Source: Benincasa hispida (lineage: Eukaryota > Streptophyta > Magnoliopsida > Cucurbitales > Cucurbitaceae). From it: a DNA stretch of 64,000 nucleotides. Each line of letters starts with the position of its first letter. Position 1 is the first letter of the stretch. Where the stretch lies: contig NC_052356.1 in assembly GCF_009727055.1 (NCBI RefSeq), positions 2,744,524 to 2,808,523 of the forward strand, read 5' to 3'. The translations under genes were made by a program, and so were the position numbers. Below the pieces are notes generated by a model, which was given only the letters and a program-made list of their open reading frames with translations, did no database searches and had not been told where the DNA came from. Of the stretch, positions 1 to 9,599 are shown in pieces.

Positions 1-143
1 TCTTCGTTTTAGCTCCGATTTGAGTGATTCAAGGGGTGTTGGAATCGTTGTTCCGAACTCTACGCTATGGATATATTAAAATACTAAAATTTTCAGTAAT
101 TAAAAATTGAGTTTGTTATCATCAAAACATTGATTAATTAATT

Positions 144-887
144 AATTAAAATTAATTAATTTGAGATTAAGGGCCAAAAAGCCAACAGATATGGGTTTGT
201 TTTATTCAAATAAATCAAATTTTGATCTAGTTGGTTATGAAAATTCTGGAAATTTATCTGATCTATACAAAGCTAGATCTCAAACAGGTTATCTGTTCAC
301 ATGTAGAGGAACTGTTATATCATGGCGATCGGCGAAAAAGACCATAACGGCCACTTCCTCAAATCATGCTAAAATTCTTGCAATTTACGACACTAGTCGA
401 GAATGTGTATGACTAAGGTCAATGACTTAGCACATTCGTGAAACGTGTGGCTTATCTTCTAATAAAAAACTTCCAACAATATTATACAAAGACAACATAG
501 CTAACATAGCCCAAATCAAAGGAGGATATATTAAAAGAGACAGAACAAATCATATTTCATCGAAGTTTTTCTACACTCATGATCTTGAAGAAAATGATAA
601 CATTACTGTACAACAAATTTGTTTGAAAGATAACCTGGCAAACTTATTTACAAAGGCACTACCAACTGCAACTTTTGAAAAATTGGTGCACAATATTGGA
701 ATGCAGTGACTCAGAGATCTTAAATGATGTTTTCGTGAGGAGGGGTAAATATATTGTATTCTTTTAGAGTATATATTATATGAAATATGTACTCTTTTTC
801 CTTCACTAGGTTTTTTCTCATTGGGTTTTTCCTAGTAAGGTTTTAACTGGGCATATTTCATATATATATGGGCATCTAAGGGAGAGT
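144..887 (+). mobile_element. Ty1-copia polyprotein remnant (RNase H end)
   Basis: This is the decayed 3' end of a copia-type polyprotein. Residues read in frame include SQTGYLFTCRGTVISW, then ATSSNH and SRECV; after a stop near 412 the same family continues with IAQIKGGYIK, THDLEEN, DNLANLFTKALPT and NIGMQ up to about 710. These are the usual copia RNase H and C-terminal motifs. The first catalytic region, normally GYADAGYLSD, reads GYENSGNLSD, so a key Asp is lost. Several stops break the frame. A purine-rich tract (AAGGGAGAG, about 878-886) fits the polypurine tract next to the 3' LTR. The element starts outside the window. It is a dead fragment. Confidence 0.8.
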
Positions 888-2465
888 ATTATAAATATAT
901 ATATGGGCATCATAAAAATAGATGCTCAATACTTAGTATCCTAAAAGCCATGTGTCATTTTCATATTGTCCATGTGCCTTGTTGTAGGATTGTATCAACA
1001 GTAGCGGAAGCACAAGGATCGTCTAAGCACTCAAATTCATTAATTTTGGCAAAATATAAAGCATGTTTTTACAGAAACAAGTAAATTTCAAGACATACCT
1101 CTTGTAGAACTTCTTCAAAGCTCTTTCACCAGCTGCTATCTTCTCCAAATCTTGTTGTAGACCACCTCAAGGTCTTTCCCACTATTCTCTTGGTACTGAA
1201 GATTGAGTTGTGGGACTCAAAACAAGCTTGAACCAAGGGTAGAAGGAGAAATGCTCACTGCAGAAAACTAGCTGAAGAACTCTTTCTTCAAACCTAATTT
1301 TCTCTCAAAATCTCTATAGATTGCATGCCCGATTTTCACTCCAATCTCCACACTATATTGCAGATCAACATGCAAAGGAGTGAGTTGCATGAGTTGTAGC
1401 TCATGCTTTGAGAAGACAAAATCAAGAAGATGCAATATGTGTGAGCTACTTCAAAGATGGATAATGGAAAATCTTCATTTTCCATTCAAGTGTTTTGTTT
1501 TCTTTTCCTTTTTCAATTTTATCTCAAAAATCATAATTTGATTTTATAAAATCTATTTTGATTTTAAAAAAGAAAAATTAATTAATTTCATAAATTAATT
1601 ATTAAATAAAACTTAATTAATTTAATATTAAATATTAAATTAATTTTAACACATATCCATCTTTATATATTTAAATCATATTTAAATATATATATATTAT
1701 ATATAAATTAAACACGTAATTATATCTCATGTAATTATTAATTCCCTTAATTCTAATTTGAATTTAACTTATCACGCTATTCTACAGTTAGTCCATTACG
1801 AGCTAATAGGGGGACCTCGCAGACCTACAGATCAAAGGCTCCAACGATCCAAGATTAATTGGCTAAACTCATTAGACCAAATTAATCCCCATGTCACTCC
1901 ACTAAAACCCATAGTTGCACTCCCTTTAGATATATTATGTGCACATGATTTAACCATAATCAGCAAGTCGATCCTTCACAGGTTGTTACTCGAACCCATC
2001 CACTCTTATGTCTCCACATAAAGTTCAAATACTCATAGAATTGTCATGGGTCTTAGTTTAATGGATTTAGACTTTCATACAATTTATGAGATCAATAACA
2101 AGTATATTGATAATAGAAAATGTTTATTATTTTACAAACTGCGCGTTTTTGGGACATAAAACCTAACACTTGTAATAATTCATACTTGGTGTCCATGTAA
2201 GTTCACATCCTACTTGTCACTTTGCCTATAAATAGTGGCATTTTGTGGATCTCAAAAGAATGTACATTGATAAGAAATCCACTTCAAAATTCCATTAATT
2301 TTCATTTTATCCAATTTTATAATTTTAGTTATTTTATGATTTTATTTATTTATTTATTTTTATTATTTTTTATTTTTATTATTTTTTATTTTTATTATAT
2401 AAATATTATTATATTATATTTTCTCCATATTCATGTTCCCGTCGTGCTCCTCAATTTCACAACAA
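888..2465 (+). mobile_element. 3' LTR of the copia remnant, split by a solo LTR
   Basis: The LTR begins right after the polypurine tract, with TATTATAAAT (probably an altered TG start), runs to 982, is interrupted by the solo LTR at 983-2168, and resumes at 2174. The resumed part holds a good TATA box (CTATAAATAG near 2226), as expected for an LTR promoter. The far end is uncertain, about 2465, where the run ends in CACAACA. Confidence 0.6.
983..2168 (-). mobile_element. Solo LTR with 5-bp target duplication CTTGT
   Basis: Read on the minus strand the unit starts TGTTAGGTTTTATGTCCC and ends ATCCTACA, so it has TG...CA ends. The 5-bp direct repeat CTTGT flanks it at 978-982 and 2169-2173. No internal region is present, so it is a solo LTR left by recombination. 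Its 5' end matches the family seen at 31360, 54102 and 60566. Confidence 0.8.
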
Positions 2466-4738
2466 AAGTCTATTTTACAATTTTAAATGTAATACATCAA
2501 GGTTTAAATAATATCTTTTTATGACATAAATAAATTTTAAACAAAAAATAAAAACTTTTTAGTTACTAAAATTAAATCTACAAGATTTTAGTTATACTTT
2601 TTTTTTCTTTGAACATAACTTTCAAAGATTCAAACTCCGTTTAGGATTGTTGTAGCTTTTAAAATAATGACTTCTGCAACTGTGTTTTTTTGTAAAATTC
2701 ACTTTAATATGAAGCATATTAGTGTTTGTAAATTTCAGCTTTATACTTGAACAAGTTGGTTACATGTGTTTGATAAATAAATACTAAATTAAAGATATAA
2801 TAATTAAAATGGACTTAATATTATTTTTTATAATTTATAATTATTAAATTATTATTAAAATAGATATATAAAAGAAAATCTAATTTTAATGGATAAATTT
2901 AAAAATTGATTTTATTGAGTATTATATCTGCTTTTAGAAGAATCTAAAAGTTAGTAAATTAGAGATTTTAAAAAGGGCGTGAAATGAATGTGTGTTTTAA
3001 AAGTGATTTTAGTGAATTTAATCATAATTTATTTTACCAAACAAAAAACAGTTAAGATTTTGTTATAATCACTTTTCTTCTTCTCAAAATCAATCCCAGC
3101 ATCAAACAGGTTATAGAAAAAAATTGTCTTCCTATTTTTCCTTAAACTTTTATAAAATTCTATTGTAATCTCTTTTGCAATGGTTTCTTTAGAGATAATG
3201 AACATCCATTGAGAAAATTTGAAATAAAATTCATCATTTATTGTATGAGTGTGATTATTTTGACAGTAAATATAAAATGTTGCATGATCTATATTACAAT
3301 ACCAAAATTCATAATATGTATATATTTATTTGGTAATTTAACTACTAGCACATTTTTCTTACTTTGTACTATATATATATAGAAGACGATAAAATGAAAA
3401 CACTAAAAAAATCTATATAATTATTATTACATGTTAAAAAATTTCATATATGTTAAAAATTTTTAATGAAAGCTACAAGATTTCAAGTTCATTGCTTGTA
3501 TTTCAAAACTAGTACATCAAAATTTAAAGTATTTGAAAGATCAATAACCAACAAAACAATCTAAAGATCAAATCCCAACCAAAAAATTGATATTTGATCA
3601 AGGTATATTTTTAAATACATGTTTGTGTATGATTTTGCGAGTGAGCTATCGTAAGTGTTTAGGTTATTTTCTTGTCCATCGAGGATGGAAGATCACCCAA
3701 CTTTCTTGGTTGAGACGATTCAGTTGTGCTTATTGAGAGATTATGATGTTACTTTTTAGTACAATATAAGTGGAGAGAAGATTTTAACTTTGCGAGAAAA
3801 AGGAAATTTCTAGATTTTGTTTTATGTTTTTAAATTTATTGAGTTAGAGTGAATATGTCTTTAGTAAGTAATTTAGATTTTGTATTTGAATTTATTTTTT
3901 TCTATGATCCAAATAGTACAAATTCTAAAAACAATATTTTCATTTGTATACAAAATTATATTAAAAACCAAAAACATAAATAAATATAGCATACAATTTT
4001 TTAAACATAAATCATAAATAATCACGTTCATAATTAATTAGTGATAGTTTATATTCAACCTATTAAGGGTTAGTTTTATGATTTATAAATACTATATTTA
4101 AATATAATATAAATAATGTTCAAATTGAGTTCCAATCTTTTAATATTCTATCAAACTTATATCTCTAAAAACATGAAAAAAAAAAATCAAATCTTGATTG
4201 AATCCCTTACTTTCAAATTATGTAACTACCTAAATAAAATCATGTATGGCTTCTAATTATACACAATATTGGTTGCAACTGTTTGATTTATAAACTTCAA
4301 TCGTACCATATACTTTTATACAAACCATTAATTTACTGAAAATTTTAGTATCTTGAAGTACCATCTTCGGAAAGACAATTCGAATACATTTTGAATTGTT
4401 CAAATTGGATGTCAAATGAAAAAGTTTACTCGTAGAAAAACAAAATATTTGAAAGAAAAATCTGACGATGACATGACACATATGGACCAATAAAAAGAAT
4501 GATAAGTGACAATACTCATTTATGTATACATAACCAAACCAATTGAACGATTCAAGTCATGACACATGCAATTCGAATATTTTCTTTTAAATTAGAAGAA
4601 ATTAAAACAAATGGACTTGAGTATTAAAATGGTTTTAGGAAAAAGAATAAAAATCCAAAATTGTATCCGACCACTATTTTCTTTTCATCATCATCATCAC
4701 CACGACTATTTTCTTTTTATAATCAGGGTAATAGAAAT
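2466..4738. other. AT-rich intergenic DNA, no gene seen
   Basis: No coding region with plant-gene character is visible. The stretch is strongly AT-rich with low-complexity runs, and a pair of loosely inverted segments around 2690-3110 that may be an old MITE. Short ORFs here carry no recognisable motif. Confidence 0.5.
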
Positions 4739-5290
4739 TATAGCAAAATATCACAGTCTATTTGTGATATACCGCGATAAACAGAGATAGATTACTATTA
4801 GTATTAATAATAAGGTCAGGGCGAGGAGGGGTTCCCCGTCCCCGATGAGGGAATTTACCCCATCCTCACCCTCGTCCTCGCCATTTGAAGGCGGGAATGG
4901 GGGTAGAGATTTCCTGTCGAGAAAACAGATCCCCACGGGGATCCATTCCCCATTTTCGCTTGTTTCTCCATGGGGATCTATTTTTTAAAAAAAATCCTAA
5001 AATTCTCTATGGTTTGGGCTTGGATACTTTACTTGGGCTTAGATTGGACTAAATGAAAAACTAGGCTAAATGTAAAAAGTTAAAATACCTAATATGTATA
5101 TATATAGAAAAATATATTAAAAATCTATCGGGGTGGGGTAGGGGTTGGGGACGGGGTGGAGATACCCTCCCCATCCGGTCAAACCGGGGATTCCCCGCCA
5201 CAACAATAGATTATAATATTTTACTATTATTTGTAAATATTTTTTGTTCATTTTCCTATATTTGAAAATAGCCTTTAGGGTAATTGTTTT
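4739..5290. repeat. GC-rich repeat unit, copy 1
   Basis: An AT-rich shell (TAGCAAAATATCAC near 4740, CTATATTTGAAAATAG near 5260) encloses a markedly GC-rich core (about 4815-5205) made of variants of CCCCGTCCCCGATGAGG and GGGGTTGGGGACGGGG. The layout suggests a GC-rich element inserted into a MITE. It is repeated in direct orientation 726 bp downstream. Confidence 0.7.
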
Positions 5291-5294
5291 AAAA

Positions 5295-5436
5295 TATATA
5301 ATTTTCAAATATCATATAATTAGCATTATATCAAAAACCTTTTACATTCTTTTTCGCATGACAAGAAATAATCAAACACATTTCACATTACAAACTTACA
5401 TTTTTATTTTTCAAACATATTTTAACGTATAAATGA
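5295..5436. repeat. About 140-bp segment shared with 7388-7530
   Basis: This stretch (AATTTTCAAATATCATATAA at its start) recurs almost unchanged at 7388-7530, just downstream of the root-cap-like gene. It lies between the two GC-rich repeat copies. Confidence 0.7.
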
Positions 5437-5464
5437 CAAAATTACGAAAAATATTTATAACTAA

Positions 5465-5955
5465 TAGCAAAATATCACAATCTATTTGTGATATACTACT
5501 GTAAACAGTGATAGATTACTATTAGTATTGGCAATGGGTCGAGGCGAGGAGGGGTTCCCCGTCCTCGTCCCCGATGAGGGAATTTGTCCCATCCTCGCCT
5601 TCGTCCTCGCCATTTGAAGGCGGGAATAGGGACGGAGATTCCCCGTCGAGGAAACGAGTTCCCACAGGGATCCATTCCATGTTTCCCTTTGTTTCTCCAT
5701 GGGGATCTATTTAAGAAAAAAAATCCTAAAATTCTCTTTGGTTTGGACTTAGATACTTTACTTTGGCTTAGATTGGGCTAAATGAAAAACTAGGCTAAAT
5801 GTAAAAAGTAGAGGGTTCGGGGTCAGGGATACCCTCCCCATCTTGGTCAAACTGAGGATTCCTCGATCCAACAAATAGACTATGATATTTTGCTATTATT
5901 TGTAAATATTTTTGTTCATTTTCTTATATTTGAAAACAGTCCTTAGGGTAATTGT
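5465..5955. repeat. GC-rich repeat unit, copy 2
   Basis: Direct copy of 4739-5290, lacking about 60 bp of the first copy around 5078-5140. Its core GGCGAGGAGGGGTTCCCCGT matches copy 1 almost base for base. The two copies together look like a segmental tandem duplication. Confidence 0.7.
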
Positions 5956-6170
5956 TCTAAATGACAAAACTGCTAAACATATTTCTCAATATAGTAAAAT
6001 GTTACTATCTTTCAGTGATAAATAGTGAAAATGTCTATCAGTGTCTATCACTGACACTAATAAATGTTTATCAGCGTTAATCACTTTCTATCATTGATAG
6101 ACAGTGACATTTTGTTATATTTTGTAAATAAGTTGACTCATTTTACTATATTTGAAAACAATTGTCGTCG
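5956..6170. repeat. MITE-like repeat with CTATCA/TGATAG palindromes
   Basis: The segment starts near AAATGACAAAACTGC and ends with ACTATATTTGAAAAC, enclosing inverted motifs such as CTATCAGTGTCTATCACTGA and CTATCATTGATAGACAGTG. The same ends occur at about 46492-46590, and the palindromic core style recurs at 48386-48674. Confidence 0.55.
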
Positions 6171-6521
6171 TCGTCAGAAACCCATGAAATTATTAAGACT
6201 ACAATGGAAAGAGAAAAAACAATTAATCTAGTGGGAAAAGAACCATAACTTCATATATAAACATGAAATACTTTCCCTCTAACTATAACATAAGTAAATT
6301 TGATTAACAAGAAAAACTAAAGATATCTAGTATATCATAAACTATAACCCTTCCGAACTCTTCCATCTATGTGTCAAAGTCCAAAAAGAATAAATGAGTA
6401 TAAACAGTAAATCCATCAATCCATGCTAAATAAAAGTTCATTATTAACAGAGTTTAACTTCTTGAAACATATATCCATAGTTATCAATCTCCAATCTCCA
6501 CATGTTATTATAAAAAGAAAA

Positions 6522-6523
<2 letters not shown>

Positions 6524-6581
<58 letters not shown>
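6524..6581 (+). repeat. Uninterrupted A58 tract
   Basis: A run of 58 adenines. It could be the tail of an old retroposed copy or a slippage product; no retroposed gene is recognisable upstream. Its length may be inexact because homopolymers assemble poorly. Confidence 0.9.
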
Positions 6582-6585
<4 letters not shown>

Positions 6586-6949
6586 TCATTGCTTCACTTA
6601 GTTATAAATTGCAATGGTATGTTAAATAACTCAAGAATATAATCATAGCCAAGATCCAAAACAAGAAAATGTATCTGACTTTTATTTGACATCAACAATG
6701 AATTTATTTGAAACATAAAATAACGTGATTTACAAAAGAGAAAACTTGCACATTAGTGTGATGTCTACCACAAACACTCTTATACATAAGTCTGAGAGTA
6801 AAAGAACGTGGAAACTAGGGAGTTTAAGAGTATAATTCAAATTACCTCGCTATGAGTTATAATGATATGTACTTATAGAAGGAGTTCACTTGTATTTTCT
6901 CCTACCTCTTTCAAGAATTTGGTTATCTCCTTATCTAATAAGATAATTT

Positions 6950-7260
6950 GTGATTTTATTGGACCATAAGGGTGTCGGACATGCCCCATATGCTAGCCAC
7001 AGGCCAAGACCAAGGAAGTGGTCAACCTTAAAGGTCGGGGATGAACTTGGGTTTAATTGGGCTTCTCGACTCCAAGAGGCCGAAGATGAGCCAAGGGGTG
7101 GGGTTGGCCAAAAATGCCCCTCACATCCCGTTTGTTAATTGGGCTCTTTGACTTCGAGGAGTTGGTTGGCTCAGAGGTCAAGGATGAGCCAAGGGGTGAC
7201 TCTGTGGATTAGTTGGGCTCCTTAGCCTCTAAGGCCAAGGGGTGGATTGATCCAAAGGTC
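6950..7260. repeat. GC-richer spacer with imperfect internal repeats
   Basis: The phrase GATGAGCCAAGGGGTG recurs near 7085 and 7188, with variants of TTGGGCTC between. The base composition stands out from the AT-rich flanks and suggests a fragment of a transposon, family unknown. The only ORF in it (6950-7138) has no recognisable motif. Confidence 0.4.
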
Positions 7261-7387
7261 CAATTCTTCTTATCTTAACCTCGGTCTCATTTCTTTTTTT
7301 CTCTTATTTATTGAATTTATTATTTTTTCCAGAAATTACCCATAACAATATCTATCATACACCGAAAGCTACACATAAGAAGCAATA

Positions 7388-7530
7388 ATATATAATTTTC
7401 AAATATCATATAATTAGCATTATATCAAAAACCTTTTACATTCTTTTTCGTATGAGAATAAATAATCGAACACATTTCACATTACAAACTTCCACTTTTA
7501 TTTTTCCAAACAATTTTTAACGTAGAATTA
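7388..7530. repeat. Second copy of the 5295-5436 segment
   Basis: Direct-orientation copy, about 90% or more identical by eye, ending about 40 bp past the stop codon of the root-cap-like gene. One copy probably derives from the 3' flank of that gene. Confidence 0.7.
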
Positions 7531-7540
7531 GTATAAATAA

Positions 7541-7546
7541 TTTATT
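7541..7546 (-). terminator. Polyadenylation signal AATAAA of the root-cap-like gene
   Basis: AATAAA on the minus strand, about 27 nt past the stop codon at 7573-7575. Plausible near-upstream element for 3' end formation. Confidence 0.45.
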
Positions 7547-7572
7547 CATGGTTTGAATAGTTGCAATCAAAC

Positions 7573-9513
7573 TTATCGTTTGCAAACAACTCCTTGACCA
7601 TCCATGTCACTGCCACAGCTCATATTGGCATAGGCTGCAGCCTCCAAAGAACTGTCTTTTCCATCCAACTCTCCGCTGAAACGTGCAACTTGACAATCCG
7701 TAGCAAAAATACTTGAAGAAGCAAACTCCTTATCGCCACCCAAAACAGGCATTGCCACTCCCATCTTAGCCCTACTCACATAGTTACGACCATAAGTTTG
7801 CCCCAAAACCCCATTCACTTCCCCACTCAATGCATAGAACTTGAAACTCAAGTCCAAATGTGCAAAGCAATCCTCTTGTGTAATCCCATACTTGTGGATC
7901 ATTGATTCCTTTTCCGTTATCGGAACCACGGCCGCTTTGATCTTGAAGTTTCCACGGACTTCGATCTCGACTGCATTCGTGTTTCTACTCCTGGTTATGG
8001 TGATTCCCTCGTACGAGGTTGAATTACCCCAGGTGGCACCCTCTTGGTTAGGGAGGAGGATTCTTTCATCGTCTAGAGAAAGGTAGAGGCGGTCATTGGC
8101 ATCGTCCCATGTTGTGGTTTTTTGAGCGCTGATGAAGAGCTTGTGAGAGTCGAAGAGGATGCCGAGGGATTGGACCCAAGTGAAGTCCCTCTTCATGTTG
8201 ACGTTGCGTCGGCCGATGAAGTGAGCATTGATATGAAGGTTTGAGTCAGTGACGATGCAAAAATCTTTGTCTTTTTTGCCATGGAAGTAGAAGGTGATTC
8301 CATCTCCTCCAATGAATTTTGGGTCTTGGCACACTGCGCCTGGACGGTCGCAATCTGTGTGTACATAATGGAAGAATATTTAAGTAAACGCAAGACTCAT
8401 ATGTATATATGCATAACTATTTGATTTTTTGTTTTTGTTTTTTTAAAGTCTATTTCATTCACATTTCTTACGATGATTTGCATCTTTCGTAAGTACAATG
8501 GTTAAATTCTTAACCAAATTTCAAAAAAATAAAACAACTTTTTGAAAGCTATTTTTTTCTCAAAACTTGGTTTGTTTTTAAACCATGGGTGAAAAGTAGT
8601 AACAAATAATGAAAATTGGAGATAGATGTAGTGTCTATGAGCTTAATTTTTAAAAAAAAATCTAAAAATAAAATAGTTATGAAACGGAGCCTAAATTAAA
8701 CACTTGGACTCGAAAAAAAAATAAGTTTTTGACAACCTTTTTTTAGTTTTCAAGTTCTATAGCTTGATTTTTTAAAACATTAATAGAAATTGAATAGCAA
8801 AATATAAAAATTTGTTGGTAAAAAAAGTTTTTTTATTCTTAATTGTCAAAAATCAAAATAATTATACGGATATAAAAGATCAAAATATTTGAAAGCTATG
8901 CTTGACATAATTTTGCTTTAACAAATAGACTAGACTTTATAAACTTATATAAAGGTGTGAGGAACTTACTACAGACGGGACTGCAAGTAACACAATCAAC
9001 CTCACATTGGCTAGGACAATCGCTTGGACAACTTAGCTCCATGCCATAGCAATGTGGATAGCCCCTATTCTTGCACCTAACTTTCTTCTGCCCCGACGCC
9101 TCAGACGATGGCGGTGGAGACAGAGAAGGTGGTGGAGATGTCTGAGGTGTCGGAGTTGGAGGGAGTGGAGGTGAAGTTTCCACCGGAGGTGGCGGGGGAG
9201 AAGAGTAAATATAAGGAGGTGGTGGTGGGGAAGAGTAGATGTATGGAGGGGGTGGAGATTTGAGCTTGCGCGGTTTTGGTGGTGGCGGGGGAGGCGATGG
9301 TGGCGGAGGCGGGGGTGGAGTGCAGACAGGTTTGCAAGACGAACAATCTACGACGCAAGTTCGAAGGCAATCGGCTGGACAATAGTGTTGGGATTTATAA
9401 CATTGAGGATATTTCTTGTCTTTGCATTTAACTTTCTTGGCCTTTGGAGCTCCCTCAACCACAGCTGAGAGGAAGAGAGAGAACAAGACTAGGAATATGG
9501 CAATTTTTGCCAT
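7573..9513 (-). CDS. Secreted extensin-like, Cys-rich root-cap domain protein
   Basis: Two exons, 9513-8970 and 8354-7573, with a GTAAGTT donor and a CACACAG acceptor, give 441 residues. Residues 1-21 are a hydrophobic signal peptide ending near VEG. Residues 30-64 and 147-181 are two copies of a Cys module with identical spacing, C-x7-C-x6-C-x3-C-x3-C-x3-C-x2-C-x3-C. Between them lies a proline-rich linker with SPPPPYIYSS-type extensin motifs, which could be hydroxylated and cross-linked. The intron falls just after the last Cys. Exon 2 (from residue 182) is a beta-rich region ending in the root-cap family signature CFAHLDLSFKFYAL (from 344) and GVLGQTYGRNY (363-373). The family is expressed in root caps and seeds, but its biochemical role is not established. 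Likely extracellular or wall-bound. The ATG is preferred because it starts the signal peptide and lies 72 bp below a TATA box. Confidence 0.9.
8440..8695. repeat. MITE-like repeat in the intron of the root-cap-like gene
   Basis: The segment CATTTCTTACGATGATTTGC to GTTATGAAACGGAGCC resembles 26733-26992 closely and 21500-22143 in part. The family has inverted ends around GTTTGATAACCATTTTATTT. It occupies much of the 615-bp intron. Confidence 0.5.
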
Positions 9514-9584
9514 ATTGGAAGCTGATTTTATTTTTTTTTAGTTTTCAAATTTGTGTTATTATAGAAAATGCATGAAACTACCTC

Positions 9585-9593
9585 TTTTTTATA
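9585..9593 (-). promoter_or_regulatory. TATA box of the root-cap-like gene
   Basis: CTATAAAAAA on the minus strand, 72-80 bp upstream of the ATG at 9513, the expected place for a plant TATA box with a short 5' UTR. Confidence 0.6.
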
Positions 9594-9599
9594 GTGAAT

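Noticed and set aside
6423..6629. Lysine-run ORF
   Set aside because: Produced by the A58 tract.
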